From Bin87 sp965262485 (GTDB lineage: Bacteria; Chloroflexota; Dehalococcoidia; Lucifugimonadales; UBA3495): a stretch of DNA of 64,000 nucleotides. Of the stretch, positions 16,429-26,131 are shown in pieces (position 1 is the first letter of the stretch; each line of letters opens with the position of its first letter). Below the pieces are notes generated by a model. It saw only the letters and a list, made by a program, of their open reading frames with translations. It ran no database searches and was not told where the DNA came from. Location of the stretch: NCBI GenBank assembly GCA_965262485.1, contig OZ253540.1, positions 3,162,001 to 3,226,000 on the forward strand, read 5' to 3'. A program made the translations under genes and the position numbers.

Positions 16429-17598
16429 ATGGCAACTTCCCAAGAACGGAATCCGCTGGAACCCAATCTGCGCCAACCGAATCCGGGCCAGCCGAATCCG
16501 GGCCGACCGATTCCCGACGGCCAGATCCCCGACACGATGACGGCCATCGTTGTGAGCGCAGCCGGACGACCGCCGACGTTGGAGCTGACAGCCCGGCCCA
16601 CTCCCGTGCCGGCCGCCGGCGAGGCGTTGCTCCGGGTGGACGCTTGCGGGTTCTGCCACCACGACTATCTGGTAATGACCGGAACACTGCGGCGCGGGGT
16701 CATGCCCGGAGTTGCGCTGGGTCACGAAATCGCCGGCGCCGTGATGTCGGTTGCCGATGATGTGGGCACGTTGCAGCCCGGCGACCGCGTAGTCAGCCTG
16801 CTGACCGCTGCGTGCGGCCGGTGTGTCCGTTGCCGTTCGGGACGCGAACACCGCTGCATTGACGGCTTGGGCATCGGACACGGGCGGGATGGCGGATTCG
16901 CGGAATACGTGGCCCTTCCCGCCGCGGCGCTGGTTCCAATCCCGCCCCATCTGCCCGCGGAATCGGCGGCGCTGCTGGCCTGCCCGGCCGGCGTGGCGCT
17001 GGAGGGTTTGGGCGCGGTGGAGGTACGGGCGGGCGAAACGGTGGTAATTACCGGAGCCGGCGGTGGTTTGGGCGTCCACGCGGTGCAGGTTGCCGCGATG
17101 CTGGGCGCAGTGGTCATCGCGGTTACCACCTCTCCCGACAAGATGGACGCCCTCGAGACGCTGGGGGCAACGCACGTTATACCGGCCGATGACGATCTGG
17201 ATTTCGCTGAACTGGTGATGGCTCTTACCGACGATGCCGGCGCTGATGCCGTGATCGACACCGTGGGGCCTCCGCTGTGGCCGTCCACCCTGCGTTGCCT
17301 GGGTCAGTACGGGCGGCTGGCGCTGCTGGGCGACCTGACCGGGGAGGAGGTGCCCATCCGTTTGGCCGAAACCATCTTTCGCGACCTGCGCATCATTGGG
17401 CACTCGGGGGTATCGCGGGCCACGCTGGAGCGCGCGGTGGCAATGGCGGCGGCCGGCGAACTGCGACCGGTGGTTGCCCAAACCTTGCCGCTGACCCCGG
17501 AGGGGGCGCTCGACGCCTGGAGGATGGTTGCCGAGCGTAAACCACTGGGCAGGTTGGCGCTGGCGCGACAGGATCATGGTTCGACAAGCTCACCATGA
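16429..17598 (+). CDS. Zinc-dependent alcohol dehydrogenase (MDR superfamily)
   Basis: A 389-residue MDR enzyme oxidising an alcohol with NAD(P). CGFCHHD and GHEIAG supply the catalytic zinc site, a CGRCVRC cluster the structural zinc, and ITGAGGGLGVHAVQ is the Rossmann nucleotide loop. The first 36 residues contain tandem QPNPGQPNPG repeats not typical of the family, so the native start may be the ATG at 16537 (MTAIVV). The last ten residues (DHGSTSSP) are read from a dispersed GGTTCGACAAGCTCACCATGAGC repeat, so the C-terminus has been replaced. Confidence 0.85.
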   Translation: MATSQERNPLEPNLRQPNPGQPNPGRPIPDGQIPDTMTAIVVSAAGRPPTLELTARPTPVPAAGEALLRVDACGFCHHDYLVMTGTLRRGVMPGVALGHEIAGAVMSVADDVGTLQPGDRVVSLLTAACGRCVRCRSGREHRCIDGLGIGHGRDGGFAEYVALPAAALVPIPPHLPAESAALLACPAGVALEGLGAVEVRAGETVVITGAGGGLGVHAVQVAAMLGAVVIAVTTSPDKMDALETLGATHVIPADDDLDFAELVMALTDDAGADAVIDTVGPPLWPSTLRCLGQYGRLALLGDLTGEEVPIRLAETIFRDLRIIGHSGVSRATLERAVAMAAAGELRPVVAQTLPLTPEGALDAWRMVAERKPLGRLALARQDHGSTSSP

Positions 17599-17760
17599 GC
17601 GGACGGAAAGACTCTGGGACGATTTTGGAAAGACTCTGGGACGAGGGGGAGGGTCTTGCTATTCTCTCAAATCCGGCGTGTTTTTCGCTATGCTGGATGC
17701 AAGCATGGCCGCTGACGCCGTAGGATTCTCTGGATTCCCGCTTTCGCGGGAATGATGATT
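17570..17760. repeat. Dispersed REP-like repeats
   Basis: A GGTTCGACAAGCTCACCATGAGCGG copy overlaps the 3' end of the dehydrogenase gene, followed by a direct duplication of AAGACTCTGGGACGA and a single CATTCCCGCGAAAGCGGGAAT hairpin (about 17731-17757). Confidence 0.7.
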
Positions 17761-17800
17761 TACGAAGAATAGAAAGACCCTGGATGAGGGGGAGGGGCCG

Positions 17801-18760
17801 TTAGGCCGCAGCGGATCGCCGGCGGCCCAGGGTGAAGATGCGTCCGAATTCCCGACGATCCCAGATGACCAGGAATTGCGCCGCGATGAAGATGGAGCTG
17901 TAGGTTCCGATTACCACGCCCAGGGCCACCACCAGGAGCAACTCACGGATGGCTGCGCCGCCGATGATGAGCATTGCCACCAGGACCAGCAACGTGGTGA
18001 AGCTGGTGTTGATCGACCGGCCAATGCTTTCTATGATGCTGAGGTTTACGGTGTCGGCCAGGGCGCGGTCGGGTACGCGTATGGTGTTTTCCCTGATGCG
18101 GTCGAAAACCACGATGGTATCGTTGACGGAGTAACCGGCCACGGTCAGGATGCCGACGATGAACATGGCGTTAACCTCCATGCCCAACACCCGTCCCAAA
18201 ATTGAAAACGCGCCCAGAACGATTAGGGTGTCGTGAACCAGCGTTACCACCGCCGCCACGCCGTAGCGATAGGCTCGCGGCACCCGGCGGAAGGCGTACC
18301 AGATGTAGATGAGGATGAACACGGACGCCACCGCCAATGCCAGGAAGGTGTTGCGAACGGTCTCCTGGGCTATGATGGGCGACACGGTATCGACGCCGGA
18401 GGCCTCGATGGGGCCCACCGATTCGTCCAGCGCATCTTGAATCCGCTGACGCTCTGAAACCTGGTTGCCCGATGCCTCTTCCAGTACCCGGGTGCGAATC
18501 AGGACCGAGGTGCCCCCCAGGACCTGAACCAGGGCTTCGGGATGGCCGAGGGTGGACAACTCGTCGCGAAGCAGTTGAGGGTTAATCGGTTCCTTGAAAG
18601 CGATGGTGAGGACCGAGCCGCTGGTGAAGTCGATGCCCGGTTGCAATCCCGAACCGCCGCTCACCCAGCCGGGCGGGGCCAGCATGGAAAGCAGCCCAGG
18701 AATGATCAATAACGCCGAGAAGACGAAATACCAGCCGCGTTTGCCGACAATGTTGTACAT
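17801..18760 (-). CDS. secF: Protein translocase subunit SecF
   Basis: A 319-residue membrane protein of the RND-related SecDF complex, which uses the proton-motive force to pull secreted proteins across the membrane. The N-terminal helix, the FTSGSVLTI periplasmic block and the later GYSVNDTIVVFDRIREN motif of SecF are all present, with about six helices. It is last in the def-cca-PaREP1-secD-secF operon; a 167-bp spacer without a gene separates it from secD. Confidence 0.95.
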   Translation of the reverse strand: MYNIVGKRGWYFVFSALLIIPGLLSMLAPPGWVSGGSGLQPGIDFTSGSVLTIAFKEPINPQLLRDELSTLGHPEALVQVLGGTSVLIRTRVLEEASGNQVSERQRIQDALDESVGPIEASGVDTVSPIIAQETVRNTFLALAVASVFILIYIWYAFRRVPRAYRYGVAAVVTLVHDTLIVLGAFSILGRVLGMEVNAMFIVGILTVAGYSVNDTIVVFDRIRENTIRVPDRALADTVNLSIIESIGRSINTSFTTLLVLVAMLIIGGAAIRELLLVVALGVVIGTYSSIFIAAQFLVIWDRREFGRIFTLGRRRSAAA

Positions 18761-18927
18761 GCTCTGATCTACCCAGTCCCGATGGCTCTGTTGTTACGAG
18801 GATGCCGGGGGGCAACCCTGGCGGCGCTCATCCGGTTTGGACGGCGCAAAACCGCCAAATCCAGTACGCCGGCGGGGTTGACCTGTCGGCGCTCTGAAAC
18901 CGATAGATATGGCGGAGTGGCGCGACA

Positions 18928-20781
18928 TTATCCGCCGCCTCTGCCGGCCGACTGCGGTCGTTGACCGGTGTCGCGGGGCCGGAGTTTTTCCGGTGTGAAC
19001 AGTTGAACCGCTCGCCGCAGGCCCATGGCGTGCAATGCCTGTAGCAGGTTGCGGCTGACGAAGACGGCAGTAAACATGCTGACCAGGACTCCCACCATCA
19101 GGGTGAGAGCGAATCCGTTGATCAGTCCGCCGCCGAGGCGGTTGCCGAACCACAGCAGCACCACGCAGGTTATCAAGGTGCTGACGTTGCCGTCGCGGAT
19201 GGCCGGCCAGGCGCGGTTGAACCCGACTTCCAGCGCGGATGCGAGGCTGCGGCCCAGCCGGAGTTCCTCTTTGAGGCGTTCGAAAATCAGGATGTTGGCG
19301 TCAACCGCCAGGCCGATGGACAGGATGAAGCCGCCGATGTGGGGCAACGTGAGGGTGATGGGAACCAACTTGAAAATCGCCAGGGTCACGGCGGCGTAAT
19401 AGACCAGCGCCACCGCTGCCACGACGCCAGCGGCGCGGTAGTAAGCAATGATGAAAGCCATCACGAGGGCGAGTCCGACCAAGCCGGCCAGGAGGCTGCG
19501 CTCCAGGGATTCGGCGCCGAGCAGCGAGTCCACCTCAGATTCCTGTATCAGGCGCAGGGGCACGGGCAGCCGGCCGGATTTCAACTGGATGGCCAGGGTG
19601 CGGGCAGATTCGCGATTGAAGTTGCCGGAAATCTGGCTGCGACCGTCGCGGATGTGAGCCTGGGCCACCGGGGCAATCAACTGCTCTCCGTCGAGGTACA
19701 CCGCGATCAACTCTGTAGAGTTTGGGTTGGTCCGGACGTTGATGTCACCCGTCAACTCGCCGAAGAGATCAGCGCCACGGTCGTTGAACTGGATGTTGAC
19801 CACCCATGCGTCCAGCTGGTCGGTGCCAGCGAAGGCGTCGATCAGATCGTCGCCGGTGAGGCCGATCCTGCTGTCGGTAAACGGAGGGAGGCAGGCGTTG
19901 TCTTTAACCGGTAAGCTGCATTGTCGGCGCAGAAACTCCAGTTGGGCCGTTTGACCGATGAGGCCTTTGGCGTCTTCAATGCCACCGGTTACCTGCAAAC
20001 TGAGCACCGGGCCGAATTCGTCGGCGAAGTAGGTTTGCAGGGTGCGCCGCTCGTCAATGCCCACGGTTGAGTCGATGGCGATACGGAAGGTGTTGTTACC
20101 TACGCTGGTAACTTGGAAACCGGAATAACCCCGTTCGGAGAGGAAATTGCGTATGCCGCCGGCGTCGGCCGCGACTTCCGCGTTGAACTGGACGTTGATT
20201 ACCGAGCCGCTGGTACCGGGGAGTTGCACGATGATGCGGTCGTCTCCGAAGCGCTGCACGATGGGTTCTTCGGTGCCGAACAGATTGACCCGCCGGCTGA
20301 TGATGCTCAAAACGCCTTCCATTTGTTCGGCGGTCGGCGGCGGAATGTCATCGTTGACGAAATCGACCGGTTCGGCGATGGCATCGGTTATGGCCTGCCG
20401 GACCGTGGCGCGTCGTTCGGCGGTCAGGAACCCGCCGACAATAAGGAACTGCAGTTCCTCGCCGACCTGGGTAACGTCGGCCTCGTATCCAGCGTCGGCC
20501 AATGCGTCAAGGATTGCGTCGGCGTCAACCTCGGCGCCCTCTTCACCGGCGCCCTCTTCAAAGGAGACGGCCAGCGTGGTGCCGGTTTCGGCCTGATAGA
20601 CCAGGTGGGCGCCGCCCTGCAGGTCCAGCCCCAGCTTGAGGCCGAGGGGTCCGGTGGCCGAGCGGTCGATGCGCGGCAGGCCGGGTATGCCGATGTGGAT
20701 TTCAGGCAGCGTCAGCGCGACGACCGAAATTCCCAACACCGCCACAATCAGAACAGTCAACAATACGGCGCGTCGTCGCAT
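18928..20781 (-). CDS. secD: Protein translocase subunit SecD
   Basis: A 617-residue SecD with an N-terminal helix, the GLDLQGGAHLVYQ block, the large periplasmic P1 domain and the GFILSIGLAVDANILIFERLKEEL motif of the membrane part. It works with SecF in protein export. The start ATG (20781) lies 10 bp after the stop of the PaREP1-like gene. Confidence 0.95.
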   Translation of the reverse strand: MRRRAVLLTVLIVAVLGISVVALTLPEIHIGIPGLPRIDRSATGPLGLKLGLDLQGGAHLVYQAETGTTLAVSFEEGAGEEGAEVDADAILDALADAGYEADVTQVGEELQFLIVGGFLTAERRATVRQAITDAIAEPVDFVNDDIPPPTAEQMEGVLSIISRRVNLFGTEEPIVQRFGDDRIIVQLPGTSGSVINVQFNAEVAADAGGIRNFLSERGYSGFQVTSVGNNTFRIAIDSTVGIDERRTLQTYFADEFGPVLSLQVTGGIEDAKGLIGQTAQLEFLRRQCSLPVKDNACLPPFTDSRIGLTGDDLIDAFAGTDQLDAWVVNIQFNDRGADLFGELTGDINVRTNPNSTELIAVYLDGEQLIAPVAQAHIRDGRSQISGNFNRESARTLAIQLKSGRLPVPLRLIQESEVDSLLGAESLERSLLAGLVGLALVMAFIIAYYRAAGVVAAVALVYYAAVTLAIFKLVPITLTLPHIGGFILSIGLAVDANILIFERLKEELRLGRSLASALEVGFNRAWPAIRDGNVSTLITCVVLLWFGNRLGGGLINGFALTLMVGVLVSMFTAVFVSRNLLQALHAMGLRRAVQLFTPEKLRPRDTGQRPQSAGRGGG

Positions 20782-20791
20782 AGGGTATCAG

Positions 20792-21202
20792 TCACACCTC
20801 AATAATGTGGTCGGGGGCGATGTGGTCGGGGGCAAGGTCAAGCATCGCCAGCAAACGGGCAACCAGCTGATGCACGACGGGACGCTCCCCTTCGATTTCG
20901 TAAGGTTCCATGGTGTCATGGAAAAAATGCCGGTGAAACATTTCAGCCGTAGAGAACCCCGCCACGAACATGAGGTCGTTGGATTCGCGGGCCAACTGGT
21001 AGATGGCATTTTTCATGGCGCGGTGGCTTTCGTGCTGCCATCCCCGTTGTTGGGCAACGGCAGTGACGGCGTGGTTGGCGGCCCCGTATAGCTTTTCGGC
21101 GGCCGGCAGGTGGTCGCCGGCAGCGAATTCGCGGTCGGACGCTTGCAGGAACCGGCGTGCGGTGCCGGCGTGTTCCTGAACCGTCATTTGTCTGGTGGTC
21201 AT
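20792..21202 (-). CDS. PaREP1/HEPN-like helical protein
   Basis: A 136-residue helical protein with the PaREP1-like block AAGDHLPAAEKLYGAANHAV (about residues 29-48), a following RGWQHESHRA segment and a C-terminal HRHFFHD helix. It overlaps the cca stop by 4 nt (ATGA), so it is translationally coupled in the def-cca-secDF operon. It is a paralogue of 5966-6442. Role unknown; presence in two housekeeping operons suggests a cellular rather than a defence function. Confidence 0.6.
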   Translation of the reverse strand: MTTRQMTVQEHAGTARRFLQASDREFAAGDHLPAAEKLYGAANHAVTAVAQQRGWQHESHRAMKNAIYQLARESNDLMFVAGFSTAEMFHRHFFHDTMEPYEIEGERPVVHQLVARLLAMLDLAPDHIAPDHIIEV

Positions 21203-22734
21203 AGGGCTCCCGTGCCGTTGAACAGTTGGGCGGCGAATGCCAAGGCTTCCTCGCGGTTGGTAATCTCGCCGGTGGCCGTGGCTTCGCGCAGGGTTTCGAG
21301 CAGCTCACCGACCCTGGGGCCGGGGGGAATTTGCAATGCGTCCATCAGTTCGTTGCCGTTGATTAAACCGCGGACGCCGCCTTCTCGCTGGGGTGGTTCC
21401 GCCCCCGCTTCGAGCACAGTGGCGACCATTCTAGCATAGTTGGCCCACCGTTCCGGAGACAATTCCGGACCGCGCGCGGCCAAAAAATCGGCCATGGCAA
21501 GGTACAGCGTATCCACGGCGGCGGGGCCCAGGTCCCGGTAGTAGCGATAGATGGCTCGGCGCGACGGCATCTCGTCGCCGTGGCGCAGCTGGCTGGGACG
21601 CAAATGGTGCAGCACCATGGTTGAAACCAGCGAGATAACCCGGCGAGACATCCGCAACGTTCCCAGGCGAGATTGGGCGATCTCAGCCCCCTGCTCGCTG
21701 TGGCCCAGGAACCGGATGCGGCCGTTGGCGTCGGGGCCGCGGGTTTGCGGCTTGGCGATGTCGTGGAGCAGGGCCGCCAGTTTCAGCATGGTGCGCCGCC
21801 GGTGTCCGTCACCGACCAACTCATTGAAGTGGGCGTCCTCGGCAGCGGTCCAGGGAGCCAGGGTGTAGATGGCGTTGTTGCGGTTGCCGGCGGTAATCTC
21901 CTCGGCAAACTCCACGCAGTGCAGCGAGTGTCCCCACACGTCCCAGTAATGGTGAGCGCGGGGTTGTTCGCAGTTGCGGGCGGCTTCCAGTTCGGGAATC
22001 ACCCGGCAGAGCAAGTCAAGCCGGTCCAGAATCTCCAGCTGGGTGCGCGCCCCTTTGGTTTCCAAAATGGCCATGAACTCGTCGCGGACGCGCTCGCCGG
22101 ACACCCGCTGGATGAGGGGAGCATTGCGGCGAATCAGGCCGGCGGTTGCGGGTTCGATGCGAAACCCCAGCTGGCTGGCGAGGCGCACGCCACGCAGCAT
22201 CCGGGCCGGATCGTCTTCATATATGCCGTCTCCGGTGGCCCGCAAGGTACGCCGGGCCAGGTCGGCACGCCCGTTCAGAGGGTCGATGATGCCGTCCATT
22301 GGCTCGCCAGCGTCCCAGCTGCCGATGGGCAGCGCCATGGCGTCCACGGTATAATCCCGCGATCGCAGATTGTCTTCAAAGGCGCCGTTGAAACCTGCGA
22401 TATCAATGAAAAAGGGCTTCTCGCCGTCCTGCTTAACGGGCAGGGCGACGCGGACGATGTTCCACGGTTCCAGGTGAACCGGAGCGCCGCCCACCAGGTC
22501 GGCAACCGCCCGGGCGATGGGCGCGGGATCGCCGGCAACCGCCAGGTCGATGTCGCGGATCTGCCGGCCGACGATAACGTCGCGCACGGCGCCGCCCACC
22601 AGCCACACATCGGCGGCAACGTTGCCGGAGAGATGCGTGGACAGGATCGTGAGCAGGTTAACTGCGTCGACCGGCCCGTCGCCATCGGGCCTGTCGCCAT
22701 CCAGATAGATGTCCGCCTGATCCACCACCGCCAC
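21199..22734 (-). CDS. tRNA nucleotidyltransferase / poly(A) polymerase family with HD domain
   Basis: A 511-residue class II nucleotidyltransferase adding CCA to tRNA 3' ends (or A residues). LVGGAVRDVIVGRQIRDIDLAV carries the catalytic DxD-type carboxylates, RRTLRATGDGIYEDDPARMLRGVRLA is the neck, and an HD hydrolase-like domain (LLHDIAKP, FLGHSEQGA) follows. GTG start at 22734, 17 bp after the def stop. Whether it adds full CCA or only part cannot be told from sequence. Confidence 0.9.
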   Translation of the reverse strand: MAVVDQADIYLDGDRPDGDGPVDAVNLLTILSTHLSGNVAADVWLVGGAVRDVIVGRQIRDIDLAVAGDPAPIARAVADLVGGAPVHLEPWNIVRVALPVKQDGEKPFFIDIAGFNGAFEDNLRSRDYTVDAMALPIGSWDAGEPMDGIIDPLNGRADLARRTLRATGDGIYEDDPARMLRGVRLASQLGFRIEPATAGLIRRNAPLIQRVSGERVRDEFMAILETKGARTQLEILDRLDLLCRVIPELEAARNCEQPRAHHYWDVWGHSLHCVEFAEEITAGNRNNAIYTLAPWTAAEDAHFNELVGDGHRRRTMLKLAALLHDIAKPQTRGPDANGRIRFLGHSEQGAEIAQSRLGTLRMSRRVISLVSTMVLHHLRPSQLRHGDEMPSRRAIYRYYRDLGPAAVDTLYLAMADFLAARGPELSPERWANYARMVATVLEAGAEPPQREGGVRGLINGNELMDALQIPPGPRVGELLETLREATATGEITNREEALAFAAQLFNGTGAL

Positions 22735-22751
22735 CGCGCCGAACCGTAAAG

Positions 22752-23402
22752 CTAGTCGGCTGGGGTACCGGCGCCGGCGGTATCCGCTGGTGGGGCGCCA
22801 GTCGCCGGGCGACCGTTGGTGGGGTCGAACTGGGGTATGTTAGGGCGGTTGTTCATGCGCCAGGCGGCGGCTTCCAGCTCGGCGGCGTCGGGTTCGCCGG
22901 TGGGCAGGTATTCCACCTCGCCTTCATCGTTCACCTTGATGCGGAAAAACTGGTCGTGGGCGATGAGGTGGTCGATGTACAGGATGCCGTTGAGGTGGTC
23001 GGTTTCGTGCTCGATGGCCTGGGCCAGCATACAGTCGGCCTTGAGACGCACCAGATTTCCGGTCAGGTCCTGATAACGCACCCGAATACGCACCGCCCGG
23101 TTCACCATGCCGCGGTAGCCGGGCAGGCTGAGGCATCCTTCTTCCACTTCCCGCTCTCCCTCGCGCCGCATGATGTCGGGATTGACCAAAACCATTGCCT
23201 CCTCCCAGTCGTGCATCTTAATGACGCACATGCGCTGCAGCGCGCCGACCTGGTTGGCGGCGAGGCCCACGCCGTGGTATGAGTCCATGGTTTCGATCAT
23301 GTCGCCGGCCAACTGCTTCAACCTGGCGTCGAACTGCGTTACCTTGCGCGCCCGCTGCCGCAGGATCGGATCGGGGAATACCCGCATTTCCAGCACGGAC
23401 AC
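22752..23402 (-). CDS. def: Peptide deformylase
   Basis: Removes the formyl group from nascent proteins using a bound metal. All three signature motifs are present: GVGLAANQVG, EEGCLSLPG and QAIEHETDHLNG (HExxH-like with metal-binding His). The 216-residue protein has a Pro/Ala-rich C-terminal extension of about 40 residues. It starts at a GTG and heads the operon with cca, the PaREP1-like gene, secD and secF. Confidence 0.94.
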   Translation of the reverse strand: MSVLEMRVFPDPILRQRARKVTQFDARLKQLAGDMIETMDSYHGVGLAANQVGALQRMCVIKMHDWEEAMVLVNPDIMRREGEREVEEGCLSLPGYRGMVNRAVRIRVRYQDLTGNLVRLKADCMLAQAIEHETDHLNGILYIDHLIAHDQFFRIKVNDEGEVEYLPTGEPDAAELEAAAWRMNNRPNIPQFDPTNGRPATGAPPADTAGAGTPAD

Positions 23403-23536
23403 AATAGCACCCCTGGGCGACGGCCTGGACAGTACCGTCGGCGTTCGTTGCGAAATTCGTAAACCAAATCGATTATATGACGCCGCCGGGGAACGTGTAA
23501 AGCGGGGAGGCAGAGCCGTCGCGGTGGTGGTTTGAA

Positions 23537-23706
23537 CTAGGGGTGGGTACGGCCCTCACCCCCGGCCCCTCTCCCGGTGGGCGAGGGGGGACACACACCT
23601 CGTCATTCCCGCGCAGGCGGGAATCCACGTGCCCCTGGCCTCCGGGGTACGCCCCTCCACTCCACCCGCTCATGGTGAGCCTGTCGAACCACGTGGCAAT
23701 CTCGAT
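23537..23706. repeat. Cluster of dispersed repeats
   Basis: Within the 371-bp gap 23403-23773: a GTACGGCCCTCACCCCCGGC repeat also present at 25936-25980, a CATTCCCGCGCAGGCGGGAAT hairpin, and CCGCTCATGGTGAGCCTGTC followed by a GGCAATCTCGATGAGG fragment. No gene. Confidence 0.7.
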
Positions 23707-23773
23707 GAGGCGGCAATGGTGGTAGGTTGGCCCGGCAAACCCCGATTCAACCCGCGCCCGCGCGTCTGCGCCG

Positions 23774-25735
23774 TCATTCAAAGTCCGCCGCCGTCAGTCC
23801 CCGCGCCTGCAAACCCCAGCAGACGACGGCGCCGTCCCGCGTCACCCCGCAGGTGTGGCGCCCGCCGGCGCTGACCGAGGCGAACTCCCCGGCGGGCGGC
23901 GTGGCCTGGCCATCATCATCATCGCCCCAGCAGAGGACGGCGCCGTCCCGCGTCACCCCGCAGGCGTGGAACTGGCCGGCGCTGACGGAGGCGAACTCCC
24001 CGGCGGGCGGCGTGGCCTGGCCATAGCCATCATGGCCCCAGCATTCCACGGCGCCGTCCCGCGTCACCCCGCAGGTGTGTTCCTTTCCGGCGCTGACGGA
24101 GGCGAACTCCCCGGCGGGCGGCGTGGCCTGGCCATCATCATCATCGCCCCAGCAGAGGACGGCGCCGTCCGGCTTCACCCCGCAGGTGTGGCCGTCCCCG
24201 GCGCTGACCGCGGCGAACTCCCCGGCGGGCGGCGTGGCCTGGCCATCATCATCATCGCCCCAGCAGAGGACGGCGCCGTCCGGCTTCACCCCGCAGGTGT
24301 GGCCGTCCCCGGCGCTGACCGCGGCGAACTCCCCGGCGGGCGGTGTGGCCGCGCCCCAGCAGAGGACTGCGCCGTCCCGCGTCACCCCGCAGGTGTGGTC
24401 ATACCCGGCGCTGACCGAGGCGAACTCCCCGGCGGGCGGCGTGGCCCAGCCCCAGCAGAGGACTGCGCCGTCCCGCGTCACCCCGCAGGTGTGGCGCCCG
24501 CCGGCGCTGACCGAGGCGAACTCCCCGGCGGGCGGCGTGGCCTCGCCCCCGCCCTCAAAAGCGCCCCAGCAGACGACGGCGCCGTCCCGCGTCACCCCGC
24601 AGGTGTGGTACTCGCCGGCGCTGACGGAGGCGAACTCCCCGGCGGGCGGCGTGGCCTGGCCATCATCATCATCGCCCCAGCAGGCGACGGCGCCGTCCCG
24701 CGTCACCCCGCAGGTGTGGCGCCCGCCGGCGCTGACGGAGGCGAACTCCCCGGCGGGCGGCGTGGCCTGGCCATCATAATCTTCACCCCAGCAGGCGACT
24801 GCGCCGTCCGGCTTCACCCCGCAGGTGTGGTCATACCCGGCGCTGACGGAGGCGAACTCCCCGGCGGGCGGCGTGGCCTTGCCTTCATAATCCGAGCCCC
24901 AGCAGGCGACTGCGCCGTCCCGCGTCACCCCGCAGGAGGTGTGGCGCCCGCCGGCGCTGACGGAGGCGAACTCCCCGGCGGGCGGCGTGGCCTTGCCTTT
25001 ATAATCCGAGCCCCAGCAGGCGACGGCGCCGTCCCGCGTCACCCCGCAGGTGTGGCGCCCGCCGGCGCTGACCGAGGCGAACTCCCCGGCGGGCGGCGTG
25101 GCCTGGTCAGAACTGTTATAGCCCCAGCAGAGGACTGCGCCGTCCCGCGTCACCCCGCAGGTGTGGCGCCCGCCGGCGCTGACCGAGGCGAACTCCCCGG
25201 CGGGCGGCGTGGCCTGGCCATCATCATCATCGCCCCAGCAGAGGACGGCGCCGTCCCGCGTCACCCCGCAGGTGTGGCCGCCCCCGGCGCTGACCGAGGC
25301 GAACTCCCCGGCGGGCGGCGTGGCCTGGCCATCATAATCCGAGCCCCAGCAGGCGACGGCGCCGTCCCGCGTCACCCCGCAGGTGTGGTCGTCCCCGGCG
25401 CTGACGGAGGCGAACTCCCTTTCCGTCTCCTCAACGACTTCGACCCCTCTGAGCCTGGGCATAGCGCCGCCCGCGGCCTCGGTGGCCTCCGGCTCGGCGG
25501 TTGCCCCGGGCGACGCCTGCCTGGTCTCCCGACGCGCGGCCCGGTCCTCGGTGGCCTCCTCCCGGCTCTCCGTAGCCTCCGGCCTGGAACTGTCCCGTTC
25601 CCTGCCGTCATCGGGCGAATCGCCGCCGCAGCCAGCCAGCGCCGCCACCATCAGCATCGTTAAGAGCAAGGCCGCAACGCCCCGCAGAGAAAACGCCAAG
25701 CCGCCACGGCGGCGCCCGCCAATTCTGCCAGTCAT
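23774..25735 (-). CDS. Lipoprotein with 15 near-identical RCC1-like repeats
   Basis: A 653-residue lipoprotein (signal ending LAGC) with a charged, Arg/Glu-rich linker to about residue 100, then 15 tandem units of about 37 residues. Each has the core HTCGVTRDGAVLCWG followed by ATPPAGEFASVSAG, the pattern of RCC1/BNR-type beta-propeller blades. Two Cys per unit recur at fixed spacing. Variation is concentrated in the 4-6 residues after CWG. Repeat units are also nearly identical in DNA, pointing to recent expansion or gene conversion. Surface-exposed binding role inferred. Confidence 0.85.
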   Translation of the reverse strand: MTGRIGGRRRGGLAFSLRGVAALLLTMLMVAALAGCGGDSPDDGRERDSSRPEATESREEATEDRAARRETRQASPGATAEPEATEAAGGAMPRLRGVEVVEETEREFASVSAGDDHTCGVTRDGAVACWGSDYDGQATPPAGEFASVSAGGGHTCGVTRDGAVLCWGDDDDGQATPPAGEFASVSAGGRHTCGVTRDGAVLCWGYNSSDQATPPAGEFASVSAGGRHTCGVTRDGAVACWGSDYKGKATPPAGEFASVSAGGRHTSCGVTRDGAVACWGSDYEGKATPPAGEFASVSAGYDHTCGVKPDGAVACWGEDYDGQATPPAGEFASVSAGGRHTCGVTRDGAVACWGDDDDGQATPPAGEFASVSAGEYHTCGVTRDGAVVCWGAFEGGGEATPPAGEFASVSAGGRHTCGVTRDGAVLCWGWATPPAGEFASVSAGYDHTCGVTRDGAVLCWGAATPPAGEFAAVSAGDGHTCGVKPDGAVLCWGDDDDGQATPPAGEFAAVSAGDGHTCGVKPDGAVLCWGDDDDGQATPPAGEFASVSAGKEHTCGVTRDGAVECWGHDGYGQATPPAGEFASVSAGQFHACGVTRDGAVLCWGDDDDGQATPPAGEFASVSAGGRHTCGVTRDGAVVCWGLQARGLTAADFE

Positions 25736-25819
25736 CAAATCCCCCCGCGGACCACCCGGGCCGGATGGTCAAATTCCGATAGCGCAATTGTATCACTGGA
25801 CGCGCCGGGCAATCGCTAA

Positions 25820-26120
25820 CCCCTCTTCCGGTGGGGGACGGGCTTTTACATCGATGGACAGGATGGACAGGATTTTTGGGCGGTGGTTTGCTGCGAGATT
25901 GCCACGTCGCTGCGCTCCTCGCAATGACAGGGGTGGGTACGGCCCTCACCCCCGGCCCCTCTCCCGGCGGGCGAGGGGGGCTGCCGTTTTACATCGATGG
26001 ACAAGATGGACAGGATTTTTGGGCCGTGGTTTGCTGCGAGATTGCCACGTGGTTCGACAGGCTCACCATGAGCGGCTGCGCTCCTTGCAATGACATGAGG
26101 AAAACCGAACGACCCTGGTG
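25820..26120. repeat. Cluster of dispersed repeats
   Basis: Two copies of an ACATCGATGGACAGGATGGACAGGATTTTTGGG-like unit (about 25846 and 25991), CATTGCGA/GGCAATCTC fragments, the GTACGGCCCTCACCCCCGGC repeat, and at the right a CAGGG-type terminus (26098-26119, read on the minus strand). Confidence 0.7.
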
Positions 26121-26131
26121 TCCTGCTACGG

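Noticed and set aside
23855..25663. Long plus-strand frame (about 600 residues) opposite the RCC1-like gene
   Set aside because: It is the antisense of a GC-rich tandem repeat, which keeps several frames open; the minus frame has a lipoprotein signal and a known repeat fold.
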